Shown: positions 1 to 6,195 of the stretch, piece by piece
Layout: every line of letters begins with the position of its first letter
Position numbering within the stretch: the stretch's first letter is position 1
Assembly: GCA_014376885.1 (NCBI GenBank)
Contig: JACMQR010000143.1
Location: 1 to 12,036, forward strand
Source: Polaromonas sp.
Lineage (GTDB): Bacteria > Pseudomonadota > Gammaproteobacteria > Burkholderiales > Burkholderiaceae_C
Reading direction: 5' to 3'
DNA length: 12,036 bases
Made by a program: the position numbers and the translations under genes
Notes under the pieces: generated by a model
The model's database searches: none
Told to the model about the DNA's origin: nothing
What the model saw: the letters and a program-made list of their open reading frames with translations, nothing else

Positions 1-334
1 CAAGATCACCCCGGTCCAGGAAGGCGCCTGGACCGCCTTCACCGCCGCGATGCAGCCGCCGGCACGCATGAGGGGCGGCGAACGGCCCATGGCCGCGCAG
101 CGCGCCGAACTCGACAAGCTGACCGCGCCCGAGCGGATCGATAAAATGAAGGCGCTGCGCACCCAGCGCATGAGCGAAATGAATGCCGAGATGGACCAGC
201 GCGGCGACGCCACCAAGGCGTTCTACGCGGCGCTGAGCCCTGAGCAGCAAACGGTATTTGACGCCGAGCACCGGAAAATGGGCGGCCCTGCCGGCCCCGG
301 CCACCACGGCGGCCTGGCGCAGCGCAACGGCTGA
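1..334 (+). CDS. Spy/CpxP-like periplasmic protein with LTXXQ motifs, 3' part only
   Basis: This is the C-terminal part (about 110 residues) of a gene whose start lies left of the window; the reading frame is open from base 2 and stops with TGA at 332-334. Two segments resemble the LTXXQ motif of the Spy/CpxP family: ITPVQEGAW at the left edge and LSPEQQTVFDAE near the end. Between them lies a charged helical stretch rich in Lys, Arg, Glu and Met (AQRAELDKL to EMDQRGDATKAF), as expected for the all-helical periplasmic cradle. The tail is Gly/His/Pro-rich (GGPAGPGHHGG). Family members act as periplasmic chaperones or envelope-stress accessories. Function here is inferred only from the family, and the signal peptide is outside the window. 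An internal ATG at base 50 is not the real start because the motif begins upstream of it. Confidence 0.75.
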   Translation, partial: KITPVQEGAWTAFTAAMQPPARMRGGERPMAAQRAELDKLTAPERIDKMKALRTQRMSEMNAEMDQRGDATKAFYAALSPEQQTVFDAEHRKMGGPAGPGHHGGLAQRNG

Positions 335-342
335 GGCCGGCG

Positions 343-684
343 CGCCGGGTGTTCGGCCGAACGGCGCCACGCCCAGCAGCGCCACCGCCCACACCACAAA
401 ACTGCCAAACAGCACGGCATCGGCCGGCATGCCGCTGGCCGGCAGGTGGGCCAAGGCCCAGAGCTTGACGCCCAGGACCACCGCGTGATGCCGCCGCGCC
501 TTGATCCGGTTGGCCGGGACCAGGCGGCGGCCAGCAGCACAAACGCCCGCAGCGTCAGCAGCGTCAGCAGCGCGCACCGGCCCATGCGCGCCCGCGTCCG
601 GCTGCGCCCGCCGTCGGCAAAAACACGGGTTGAATGCACCCCCAGAAACAGCCGCAAACCCGCCACCAGATAGAGCATGGGCAT
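343..684 (-). pseudogene. Decayed NnrU-family membrane protein gene
   Basis: A minus-strand start at 684 is preceded by a good ribosome binding site (AAGGAG, six bases before ATG). It reads MPMLYLVAGLRLFLGVHSTRVFAD, which matches the N-terminus of NnrU-family multi-pass membrane proteins (LFLGVHS-R-ADG). The frame then jumps to LLTLRAFVLLAAA, so about 40 family residues appear to be missing after residue 35. Near 521-522 one base is lost, and the family sequence resumes in another frame as VPANRIKAR, HHAVVLGVKLWALAHL and GMPADAVLFGSFVVWAV. It then passes directly to ALLGVAPFG, the usual C-terminus, so a second internal deletion is likely. About 110 recognisable residues remain, against roughly 190-200 in intact members (length from memory). 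NnrU is linked to nitric oxide or denitrification functions in some bacteria, but its biochemical role is unclear. It is probably non-functional. It converges on the Spy-like gene, and the left boundary is approximate. Confidence 0.72.
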
Positions 685-793
685 CGAGCGCTCCTTGCCG
701 GGATGGGCGCGTTGCAGGCAGGCGCGGCGGCTGCCTGCCCACACCGCCCTGCGGCCATGCCCTGCGCCGCCCCGGAGGTCAGGCGGGCCATGC

Positions 794-852
794 TACGTTT
801 TTCATAGCTGTCGGCAAAGGTGCTGATTGCACCCAGGGCGGGTTTGACCCCA
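794..852 (+). repeat. Comamonadaceae-type short intergenic repeat, copy 1
   Basis: This 59-base element aligns without gaps to the copy at 8586-8644. Shared blocks are an ATAGCTG core (about position 11 of the element) and a TGAC near the right end. The centre forms a hairpin, GGTGC (819-823), loop TGATT, GCACC (829-833). The layout (ATAGCTG, inverted arms, GGC, then TTTGACC) resembles short hairpin repeats common between genes in Polaromonas, Rhodoferax and relatives. That family assignment is from memory. It lies between the NnrU remnant and the flavodoxin-like gene. Apart from this element, I see nothing definite in 685-941. Confidence 0.55.
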
Positions 853-941
853 TTTCAGGGTTTACGGACGTTGGCGCGAAGGCGCGTAGGACGCCATCCC
901 TAACCGCATCCCCTGCGCGGCGCGCTGGCTAGAGTGGCGGG

Positions 942-2012
942 ATGACTGAAATCCGCAAAGGCCAGGCGCCGGCCGTGTTGACGCGTCCTGAGTTTCACCA
1001 GCGCTTCATTAAATCCTTCATGGACCCGGCGTTCCGGGCGGAGGACGAAGCCATATCCCGCGTCGAGGCCATCGCCTGGCAGGCCTATGAAGAGGGCCGC
1101 AAGGCGCCGGTCACCCGCAAGGCGGGCCCGGGCTATGCCGACCCGGACTACGATCTGTCGCTCGAATGGCTCGAAGCCCGGGCGCGCATCGACACGGCCC
1201 AGGCCGCCTGGGCAAACCCGGCCACGCCGTCCCGGGTGCTGCTGGTTTGCGGATCGTCGCGCAACGACGGCACTTGCCCGGGCGAAATCTCCAAGACCTT
1301 TCGGATGGTCAAGTGGGCCGAGCAAACCCTCCAAGCTGCGCAGCTTGAGGTCGATGTGCTCGACCTGAGCCTGCTGACGTCGAGCTATGACCTGCACATC
1401 CACCCCTGCAAGGGCTGCGTGTCCACCGCCATGCCGCTGTGCCACTGGCCGTGCAGCTGTTACCCGAACCATGCGCTGCGGCAAACCAGTGACTGGATGA
1501 ACGACATCTATGAACGCTGGACCGCCGCGCATGCGGTCATCATCATGTCGCCGGTCTACTGGTACCAGTCGCCCGGCCCGCTCAAGCTGATGATCGACCG
1601 GCTGGTTTGCGCCGATGGCGGCAATCCCGACCCGACGACCACCCATGGCAAAAAACCGGCCGAGGCCAAGGCGCTGGAGCTGGCCGGCTGGGACTACCCC
1701 AAGCACCTGGCCGGGCGGGTGTACGGCCTGGTGGTGCATGGCGACGTGGCCGGCATCGAAGGCTCGCGGCGCGGCCTGTCCGACTGGCTGGACTGGATGG
1801 GCCTGATTGATGCCGGTGCCAAGGCACGGCTGGACCGGTTTGTCGGGTATTACGAGCCCTATGCCACCAGCCACGACGCTCTGGATGCCGATGCCGCCAT
1901 GCAGGAGGAAGTCAGGAACGTGGCCCGTGCCGTGGGCAGCGCGGTAGCCCAGTTGCGCGCCGGCACGTTGTCGCAGCCGGACAAAAACCTCAAGCCCGCG
2001 CGGCCCAAATAA
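942..2012 (+). CDS. Flavodoxin-family / NADPH-dependent FMN reductase-like protein
   Basis: This predicted 356-residue cytoplasmic flavoprotein has a flavodoxin-like fold in its second part. Residues 98-106 (RVLLVCGSS) form the first beta strand and lead into a phosphate-binding loop, GSSRNDGTCPGE (104-115). Residues 203-221 (SPVYWYQSPGPLKLMIDRL) match the second flavin-contact region of the NADPH-dependent FMN reductase group. A cysteine-rich segment lies between them: C156, C159, C167, C171 and C173 (CKGC, then CHWPCSC). It could bind a metal or Fe-S cluster or be redox active, which is inference. The first roughly 95 residues are a charged helical extension not found in minimal flavodoxins. 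The C-terminal half (YYEPYATSHDAL and nearby) looks like the conserved tail of this long subfamily. The substrate is unknown. The start at 942 has only a weak purine-rich ribosome site. The gene stands alone and ends in the hairpin at 2014-2046. Confidence 0.8.
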   Translation: MTEIRKGQAPAVLTRPEFHQRFIKSFMDPAFRAEDEAISRVEAIAWQAYEEGRKAPVTRKAGPGYADPDYDLSLEWLEARARIDTAQAAWANPATPSRVLLVCGSSRNDGTCPGEISKTFRMVKWAEQTLQAAQLEVDVLDLSLLTSSYDLHIHPCKGCVSTAMPLCHWPCSCYPNHALRQTSDWMNDIYERWTAAHAVIIMSPVYWYQSPGPLKLMIDRLVCADGGNPDPTTTHGKKPAEAKALELAGWDYPKHLAGRVYGLVVHGDVAGIEGSRRGLSDWLDWMGLIDAGAKARLDRFVGYYEPYATSHDALDADAAMQEEVRNVARAVGSAVAQLRAGTLSQPDKNLKPARPK

Positions 2013-2013
2013 A

Positions 2014-2046
2014 AAAGGTCGGCTGTTGCACGAACAGCCGACCTTT
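2014..2046 (-). terminator. Strong hairpin terminator shared by two convergent genes
   Basis: A perfect 14-base-pair stem (2014-2027 with 2033-2046) encloses a five-base loop. Read on the minus strand, the stem is followed by a run of T (about 2011-2016, running into TTATTT). It therefore looks like a rho-independent terminator for the secreted repeat protein ending at 2090. Read on the plus strand, the T run is short (TTT then CGG), so it may still stop transcripts of the flavodoxin-like gene, less efficiently. The left arm begins two bases after that gene's TAA stop codon. Confidence 0.85.
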
Positions 2047-2089
2047 CGGCCCCCCGGAGCACCCGCCGCTCCGGGCGCCTGCGATTGCC

Positions 2090-2653
2090 TTAGTAGCTGG
2101 TGCTTTCCTTGGACTTGGCTTTGGCTTTTGGCTCGGCCTGGCCTTTGCTGCTTTTCGCGGCGCTGCCGGCGGTCGGCTCGGGCGTGACCAGGCTGTCCTT
2201 GGACTTGGTGCTGCCCGGCGGGTTGGTGGCCTTGCTGCCGGTGCTGCCGGCCTGGGCACTGCCGGACATGCCCGCTCCGGACGCGCCAGCGCTGCCCATG
2301 CCCATACCCGAGCCGCTGGTGCCGGAGTTTGCGGCACTGCCGGCAGTCGGCGCAGGCGTTGTCAGGCTGTCTTTTGACTTGGTGGTGCCCGGCGGGTTGG
2401 TGGCTTGGCTGCCGGACTGGGTGCTGCCCGACATGCCGGCACCGGATGTGCCCATGCCCGAGCCACTCATGCCGGCGCCTGAGCCAGTGCCGGAACTTGA
2501 TGGCGCGGTGGTGGCCTGGCCGTCGCCCGAAGCGCCCTTGCCCCCTGCGCCCGCCGCACCACCGGTCTGTGCTTGGGCCAGCCCGCCGAATGCCAGGGCA
2601 CCGGCGACTGCAAGCGTCACTGGAATTGCCTTCAGATTGAATTTACGCGACAT
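2090..2653 (-). CDS. Secreted Gly/Ser/Ala-rich tandem-repeat protein
   Basis: This 187-residue protein starts with a typical Sec signal peptide: positively charged MSRKFNLK, a hydrophobic stretch, and a likely signal peptidase I cut after A28 (GLAQA before QTGG). The mature part has low complexity, rich in Gly, Ser, Ala, Met and Thr. It contains two tandem units. The best conserved 25-residue core is residues 84-108 and 142-166 (ATNPPG, TKSKDSL, PTAGSAA), differing at only three positions. Each core is preceded by a Gly/Met/Ser stretch with GSGMG and SGAGMSGS. The tail is Lys-rich (KAKAKSKEST). No enzymatic motif is visible and I do not recognise a family; a periplasmic or extracellular, probably disordered role is inference. 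The start at 2653 has AAAGGA just upstream. The gene is monocistronic, with a terminator 43 bases after the stop. Confidence 0.82.
   Translation of the reverse strand: MSRKFNLKAIPVTLAVAGALAFGGLAQAQTGGAAGAGGKGASGDGQATTAPSSSGTGSGAGMSGSGMGTSGAGMSGSTQSGSQATNPPGTTKSKDSLTTPAPTAGSAANSGTSGSGMGMGSAGASGAGMSGSAQAGSTGSKATNPPGSTKSKDSLVTPEPTAGSAAKSSKGQAEPKAKAKSKESTSY
2156..2404 (-). repeat. Two direct repeat cores inside the secreted protein gene
   Basis: The cores at 2330-2404 and 2156-2230 (75 bases each, same frame) encode 25-residue units sharing 22 residues. The intervening bases encode the second Gly/Met/Ser-rich linker. The arrangement points to an internal duplication of about 174 bases (58 codons). 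Such a region could change copy number by slippage or recombination between strains. Confidence 0.75.
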
Positions 2654-2734
2654 TTTGATTTCCTTTGCGCCCCTTGAGGCTGGTTGAACATGAACCCTAA
2701 GCTCGCCATAATGGACAAAGAGGCTGGAGCTGAC

Positions 2735-2748
2735 GCCAATCTATTGGC
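2735..2748. promoter_or_regulatory. Perfect palindrome, possible operator
   Basis: GCCAAT, two-base spacer CT, ATTGGC form a perfect 14-base inverted repeat. It lies 82-95 bases upstream of the secreted protein's start codon and about 260 bases upstream of ybhP. It could bind a dimeric regulator or form the base of an RNA hairpin. No regulator is encoded nearby and function is unproven. Confidence 0.3.
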
Positions 2749-2915
2749 TGGCGCCAGTCCGGCTCATCAGAAAGACCCACTCCCCGGCGTAGGACACTGG
2801 CCTGGCTGGGCGTGGTGCTGCAAGTCCTGTGCAGCGGTTTTTCCGTATCATCAGGCGCGTTTTGCACGGCTGGTGCCGCGCCGCCGGCGGCCTGGCCGTT
2901 CAGTCGGAAAAGCTT

Positions 2916-2998
2916 GATGCCGACAAATAAGTTGCTGTCCTACAGCAGCCCGGCATCTGCGGTCCAACAATCAGCGGTGGGCCTTCAGGCCTTTTTTT
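2916..2998 (+). ncRNA. Candidate structured RNA ending in a terminator (small RNA or ybhP leader)
   Basis: An outer seven-base-pair stem, GATGCCG (2916-2922) with CGGCATC (2951-2957), encloses an inner five-base-pair hairpin, GCTGT (2934-2938), loop CCT, ACAGC (2942-2946). About 22 bases later comes a rho-independent terminator. No protein gene ends upstream on this strand, so the terminator must serve a non-coding transcript or regulate read-through into ybhP. I do not recognise a known RNA family. The 5' end is unknown and could lie upstream of 2916. Confidence 0.35.
2980..2998 (+). terminator. Rho-independent terminator immediately before ybhP
   Basis: GGCC (2980-2983), four-base loop TTCA, GGCC (2988-2991) is followed by seven T residues (2992-2998). 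The stem is short but entirely G-C, and the T tract is strong. It ends 13 bases before the ybhP start codon, which is unusual for a terminator without an upstream gene. Confidence 0.6.
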
Positions 2999-3011
2999 AG
3001 CTCCCTTTTAT

Positions 3012-3857
3012 ATGCCCCTTTTGTCTCCCGATCCATTTGTTGCGCCCGCGCCCAGCGATTCAGCCACGGGCGCCGCGCCCGCCGACCCGGCCGGTCCCGA
3101 GGCGCCGGCGCTCACCTCGTTCAAAGTGCTCACGGTCAACATCCACAAGGGCTTTACCTTTTTCAACCGCAAGTTCGTGCTGTCCGAATTGCGCGACGCG
3201 GTGCGCACGGTGGGTGCGGATTTGGTGTTCTTGCAGGAAGTGGCCGGCAGCCACCTCAAGCATGCGCAAAAGTTCGACAACTACACCGACCAGCCGCATT
3301 ACGAATACCTGGCCGACAGCATCTGGCCGCAGTTTGCCTATGGGCAAAACGCGGTGTACACCAACGGCCACCACGGCAATGCGCTGCTGTCCAAATTCCC
3401 GATCGTCCGGTTTGAAAACCGCGACATCTCCATCAGCGGCCCCGAGCGGCGCGGCATGCTGCACTGCGAGCTGAAGCTGCCTGGCCAAAGCCGCAACGTC
3501 CATGCCGTGTGCGTGCACCTGGGCCTGGTCGAATCCCACCGCACCCAGCAGATCAAGCTGCTGTGCGACCTGGTGCGCAAGGAAATCCCGAACCGCGCGC
3601 CGGTGGTGGTGGCCGGCGACTTCAACGACTGGCGCCGCCGCGCCCATGCCCAGATGGCGCGCGGCGCCAGCCTGCACGAGGTGTTCGTGCAGGCCACCGG
3701 CCATGCGGCGCGCACCTTTCCGGCCCGATTGCCGCTGCTGCAACTCGACCGCATCTATGTGCGCAATGCGGTCGGCCATGCGCCCATCGTGCTGCCCAGC
3801 AAGCCATGGTCGCACCTGTCCGATCATGCGCCGCTGGCGGCCGAAATCAGGCTCTAG
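3012..3857 (+). CDS. ybhP: YbhP-like endonuclease/exonuclease/phosphatase family protein
   Basis: This 281-residue protein of the EEP (DNase I-like, Mg-dependent) superfamily resembles E. coli YbhP along its length (FKVLTVNIHKGFTFFNR near residue 37 onward). Visible catalytic-type motifs are N43 in NIHKG, the metal-ligand glutamate E76 in LQEV, H169 in CVHLGL, GDFND (202-206), LDRIY (245-249) and the terminal SDH triad S270-D271-H272. The substrate is unknown; a phosphodiester in lipid metabolism is plausible from the neighbours. The first 36 residues are Pro/Ala-rich and longer than I recall in E. coli YbhP. No Shine-Dalgarno sequence precedes ATG 3012, and a terminator ends 13 bases upstream, so the start is uncertain. 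The protein may be leaderless or begin further downstream. The stop is two bases before clsB, indicating one operon with clsB and ybhN. Confidence 0.88.
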   Translation: MPLLSPDPFVAPAPSDSATGAAPADPAGPEAPALTSFKVLTVNIHKGFTFFNRKFVLSELRDAVRTVGADLVFLQEVAGSHLKHAQKFDNYTDQPHYEYLADSIWPQFAYGQNAVYTNGHHGNALLSKFPIVRFENRDISISGPERRGMLHCELKLPGQSRNVHAVCVHLGLVESHRTQQIKLLCDLVRKEIPNRAPVVVAGDFNDWRRRAHAQMARGASLHEVFVQATGHAARTFPARLPLLQLDRIYVRNAVGHAPIVLPSKPWSHLSDHAPLAAEIRL

Positions 3858-3859
3858 GC

Positions 3860-5113
3860 ATGGCGCGCTGGGTTGCTGGCAACGCCTTCGAGCTGCTGGA
3901 AAACGGCGAGCAATTCTTTCCGCGGGTGTTCGAATCGATCGCTGCCGCCCGGCACGAGGTGGTGGTGGAAACCTTCATTTTGTTCGAGGACAAGGTCGGC
4001 CTGGGGCTGCATGCGGCCTTGCTGGCGGCAGCAAAGCGCGGCGTGCAGGTCGACCTGACGATCGACGGGTTTGGCTCGCCCGACCTGTCGCCTGGCTTCA
4101 TCTCGGCGCTTGTGCAGGTCGGCGTGCGGCTGCATGTGTTCGACCCCGCGCCCCGGCTGTGGGGCCTGCGCACGAATGTGTTTCGGCGCCTGCACCGCAA
4201 GATTGTCGTCGTCGACGGGCGGCGAGCGTTTGTTGGCGGCATCAACTATTCTGCCGACCACCTGGCTGACTTCGGCGCCGCTGCCAAGCAGGACTATGCG
4301 GTACAGGTCGATGGCCCGATCGTCGGGCAAATCCAGGCTTTCGTGCACCAGGCGCTGGCTGCCGGGCAGCGCAGCGCATCCCGGGGCCAGGCCGGCCAGC
4401 GGCGCGAACGCCCGGCAGTCCCGGCGGCGGCGCCTGCCCCGGCCGGCAGCGCCGCCGCCCTGTTCGTCACCCGCGACAACCGTCGGCACACCACCGACAT
4501 CGAACGCCATTACCGCCTTGCCATTCGCGCGGCGCAAAGCCGCGTGGTGATTGCCAATGCCTACTTTTTTCCGGGCTACCGGCTGCTCAAGGACCTGCGC
4601 CGGGCGGCGCGGCGCGGCGTCGAAGTCCGGCTCATCTTGCAGGGCGAGCCGGACATGGCCATCGTCAAGATCGCCGCCAACATGCTCTACCACCACCTGC
4701 TGTCGGCCGGCGTACAGATTTTCGAGTACTGCGACAGGCCGCTGCATGGCAAGGTGGCGGTGGCCGACGACGAATGGTCCACCGTCGGGTCGAGCAACCT
4801 GGACCCGCTGAGCCTGTCGCTCAATCTGGAGGCCAATGTCATCATCCGGGACCGCGCCTTCAACCAGGTCCTGGGCGACCGGCTGGAGCAGCTGATCGCG
4901 CATGGCTGCAAGCAGATCACGGCAGCCGATCTGGTCGAGGCGACCTGGTGGCGCGTGCTGCGCAGCTTTTTCGTGTTCCACCTGCTCAGCCGGTATCCGG
5001 CCTGGGCCGGCTGGCTGCCGGCGCACACCCCGCGCCTGCTGCCGGCGGATGCGCCGGGCGCTGCCGCCCAGCACGCGGGCGCCGAGGCGGTTGGCCAGGC
5101 CGATCCGGTGTGA
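3860..5113 (+). CDS. clsB: Cardiolipin synthase B (phospholipase D superfamily)
   Basis: This 417-residue enzyme is close to the 413 residues I recall for E. coli ClsB. It makes cardiolipin by phosphatidyl transfer at the inner membrane, using phosphatidylglycerol and, in E. coli-type enzymes, other phosphatidyl donors or acceptors. Both HKD catalytic motifs are complete: H112-R-K114 with D119 (HRKIVVVD) and H296-G-K298 with D303 (HGKVAVAD). They are followed by GGINYS and GSSNLDP, as in the phospholipase D fold. The two halves are joined by a Gly/Arg/Ala/Pro-rich linker (about 170-200). A C-terminal hydrophobic patch (WWRVLRSFFVFHLL) probably contacts the membrane. ATG 3860 is chosen because it starts at the family N-terminus, two bases after the ybhP stop; the longer open frame upstream (from 3509) lies inside ybhP in another frame. 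The spacing implies translational coupling. Confidence 0.93.
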   Translation: MARWVAGNAFELLENGEQFFPRVFESIAAARHEVVVETFILFEDKVGLGLHAALLAAAKRGVQVDLTIDGFGSPDLSPGFISALVQVGVRLHVFDPAPRLWGLRTNVFRRLHRKIVVVDGRRAFVGGINYSADHLADFGAAAKQDYAVQVDGPIVGQIQAFVHQALAAGQRSASRGQAGQRRERPAVPAAAPAPAGSAAALFVTRDNRRHTTDIERHYRLAIRAAQSRVVIANAYFFPGYRLLKDLRRAARRGVEVRLILQGEPDMAIVKIAANMLYHHLLSAGVQIFEYCDRPLHGKVAVADDEWSTVGSSNLDPLSLSLNLEANVIIRDRAFNQVLGDRLEQLIAHGCKQITAADLVEATWWRVLRSFFVFHLLSRYPAWAGWLPAHTPRLLPADAPGAAAQHAGAEAVGQADPV

Positions 5114-5120
5114 CCCGCCG

Positions 5121-6125
5121 ATGACCCCGGGTGGCCCCGGCCCGCCCCGTCCCAGGGCGCTGGACCGCTCGTCCGCCGGCAAGCGCAAGCTGAGCGACCG
5201 GCCGTGGTGGCCGTGGCTCGGGCGCGGCGCCGGCGCCGCGTTCTTCGGCCTGGTGGCTTTTTTGCTCTTGTCACAGGCGCGCAGCATCGAATGGGGCCAA
5301 GTGCTGGCGGCGCTGCAGAACTACCCGGTGCTCGAAGCCGGTGGCGCGGTGGCGCTGGCCGCTGCCAGCTACCTGCTGTACAGCTGCTTTGACCTGCTGG
5401 GCCGGCACTACACCGGCCATGCGCTGCGCGCGCCCACCGTGATGCGGCTGACCTTTGTCAGCTATGCCTTCAACCTCAACCTCGGCTCGCTGGTCGGCGG
5501 CATTGCCTTTCGCTACCGGCTGTATTCCCGGCTGGGGCTGGCTCCGGGGACCATCACCCGCATCGTGTCCATGAGCATGCTGGCCAACTGGATGGGCTAC
5601 CTGCTGCTGGCCGGGCTGGTGTTCAGCCTCCAGCCGCCGGCCTTGCCAGCTGGCTGGAAAATCAATGTTTTTGAGCTGCGTCTGACCGGCTGGGCGCTGC
5701 TGGCGCTGGCGCTGGCCTACCTGGGTGCCTGCGCCCTGTCGCGCCGGCGCAGCTTTTCACTGCGCGGCCACACGGTCGAGCTGCCGTCGCTGCGCCTGGC
5801 CGGCTTGCAGCTGGCGATGGGTGCGGGCAACTGGCTGCTGATGTCGGGCACCGTGTTTATGTTGCTGCACCAGCGCATCGACTTTTTCAGCGTCGCCAGC
5901 GTGCTGCTGCTGGCCGGCATTGCCGGCGTGATCAGCCACATTCCGGGCAACCTGGGGGTGCTGGAGGCGGTGTTCGTGGCCCTGCTGTCGCACCGCATGG
6001 CAGCGCCCGATCTGCTGGCCGGCCTGGTGGCCTACCGGGTGATTTATTTCTGGATGCCCCTGCTGGCGGCGGCCGCGCTTTACCTGGCCATGGAGGCCCG
6101 GACCAAAACCTCCGACGGCGGCTGA
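5121..6125 (+). CDS. ybhN: YbhN-like integral membrane protein (LPG synthase/flippase-like transmembrane family)
   Basis: This 334-residue multi-pass inner-membrane protein is of the UPF0104 / lysylphosphatidylglycerol synthase transmembrane family. It is similar to E. coli YbhN in conserved stretches: YAFNLNLGSLVGGIAFRYRLYSRLGL (about 115-140) and ITRIVSMSMLANWMGYLLLAG (145-165). The signature HIPGNLGVLEAVF (273-285, with G-x-x-G-x-x-E) is present. About eight hydrophobic segments are visible (for example 36-51, 72-88, 150-168, 190-210). A short Pro/Arg-rich cytoplasmic N-terminus precedes the first. Biochemical function is not established; relatives move lipids across membranes or form the flippase half of MprF. 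Starting at 5121 leaves a seven-base gap from clsB; the open frame extending further upstream overlaps clsB and lacks family similarity. No strong ribosome site is seen, fitting coupling to clsB. It is the last gene of the ybhP-clsB-ybhN operon. Confidence 0.9.
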   Translation: MTPGGPGPPRPRALDRSSAGKRKLSDRPWWPWLGRGAGAAFFGLVAFLLLSQARSIEWGQVLAALQNYPVLEAGGAVALAAASYLLYSCFDLLGRHYTGHALRAPTVMRLTFVSYAFNLNLGSLVGGIAFRYRLYSRLGLAPGTITRIVSMSMLANWMGYLLLAGLVFSLQPPALPAGWKINVFELRLTGWALLALALAYLGACALSRRRSFSLRGHTVELPSLRLAGLQLAMGAGNWLLMSGTVFMLLHQRIDFFSVASVLLLAGIAGVISHIPGNLGVLEAVFVALLSHRMAAPDLLAGLVAYRVIYFWMPLLAAAALYLAMEARTKTSDGG

Positions 6126-6195
6126 AAACCCCTTGGCGATTCAGGAAATTTGGCCGCGCTGCCAGGCAAATGGCTGATGGCCGTATGTTCATTCG

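Larger units (their letters stand above)
2654..3011. other. 358-base intergenic region between divergent genes
   Basis: This stretch separates the minus-strand secreted protein gene from plus-strand ybhP. It must hold promoters in both directions, but I could not pick out a convincing -35/-10 pair. Visible structure includes a perfect palindrome at 2735-2748, a nested hairpin at 2916-2957 and a terminator at 2980-2998. One open frame at 2684-2917 has no ribosome site or recognisable protein content and is not called. Confidence 0.6.

Noticed and set aside
900..1874. Minus-strand open frame of 324 codons
   Set aside because: It lies antisense to the flavodoxin-like gene, with His/Gln/Arg-rich composition typical of reverse-strand shadows.
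2100..2687. Plus-strand open frame of 195 codons, rich in Pro, Leu and Ala
   Set aside because: It is the antisense shadow of the secreted repeat protein, whose signal peptide, ribosome site and terminator all support the minus strand.
2684..2917. Plus-strand open frame of 77 codons in the intergenic region
   Set aside because: It has no ribosome site, no recognisable motif and composition unlike the neighbouring genes; it might be a small protein but I cannot support it.
3509..3859. Possible 117-residue N-terminal extension of cardiolipin synthase
   Set aside because: It overlaps ybhP in a different frame; starting at 3860 gives the family length and N-terminus.
4902..5120. Possible 73-residue N-terminal extension of YbhN
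   Set aside because: It overlaps the end of clsB in another frame and is Arg/Cys-rich without similarity to YbhN; ATG 5121 follows the clsB stop closely.
3854..5287. Minus-strand open frame of 477 codons across clsB
   Set aside because: It is a long GC-driven shadow; the plus strand encodes both HKD motifs of cardiolipin synthase, and the shadow protein shows no family features.
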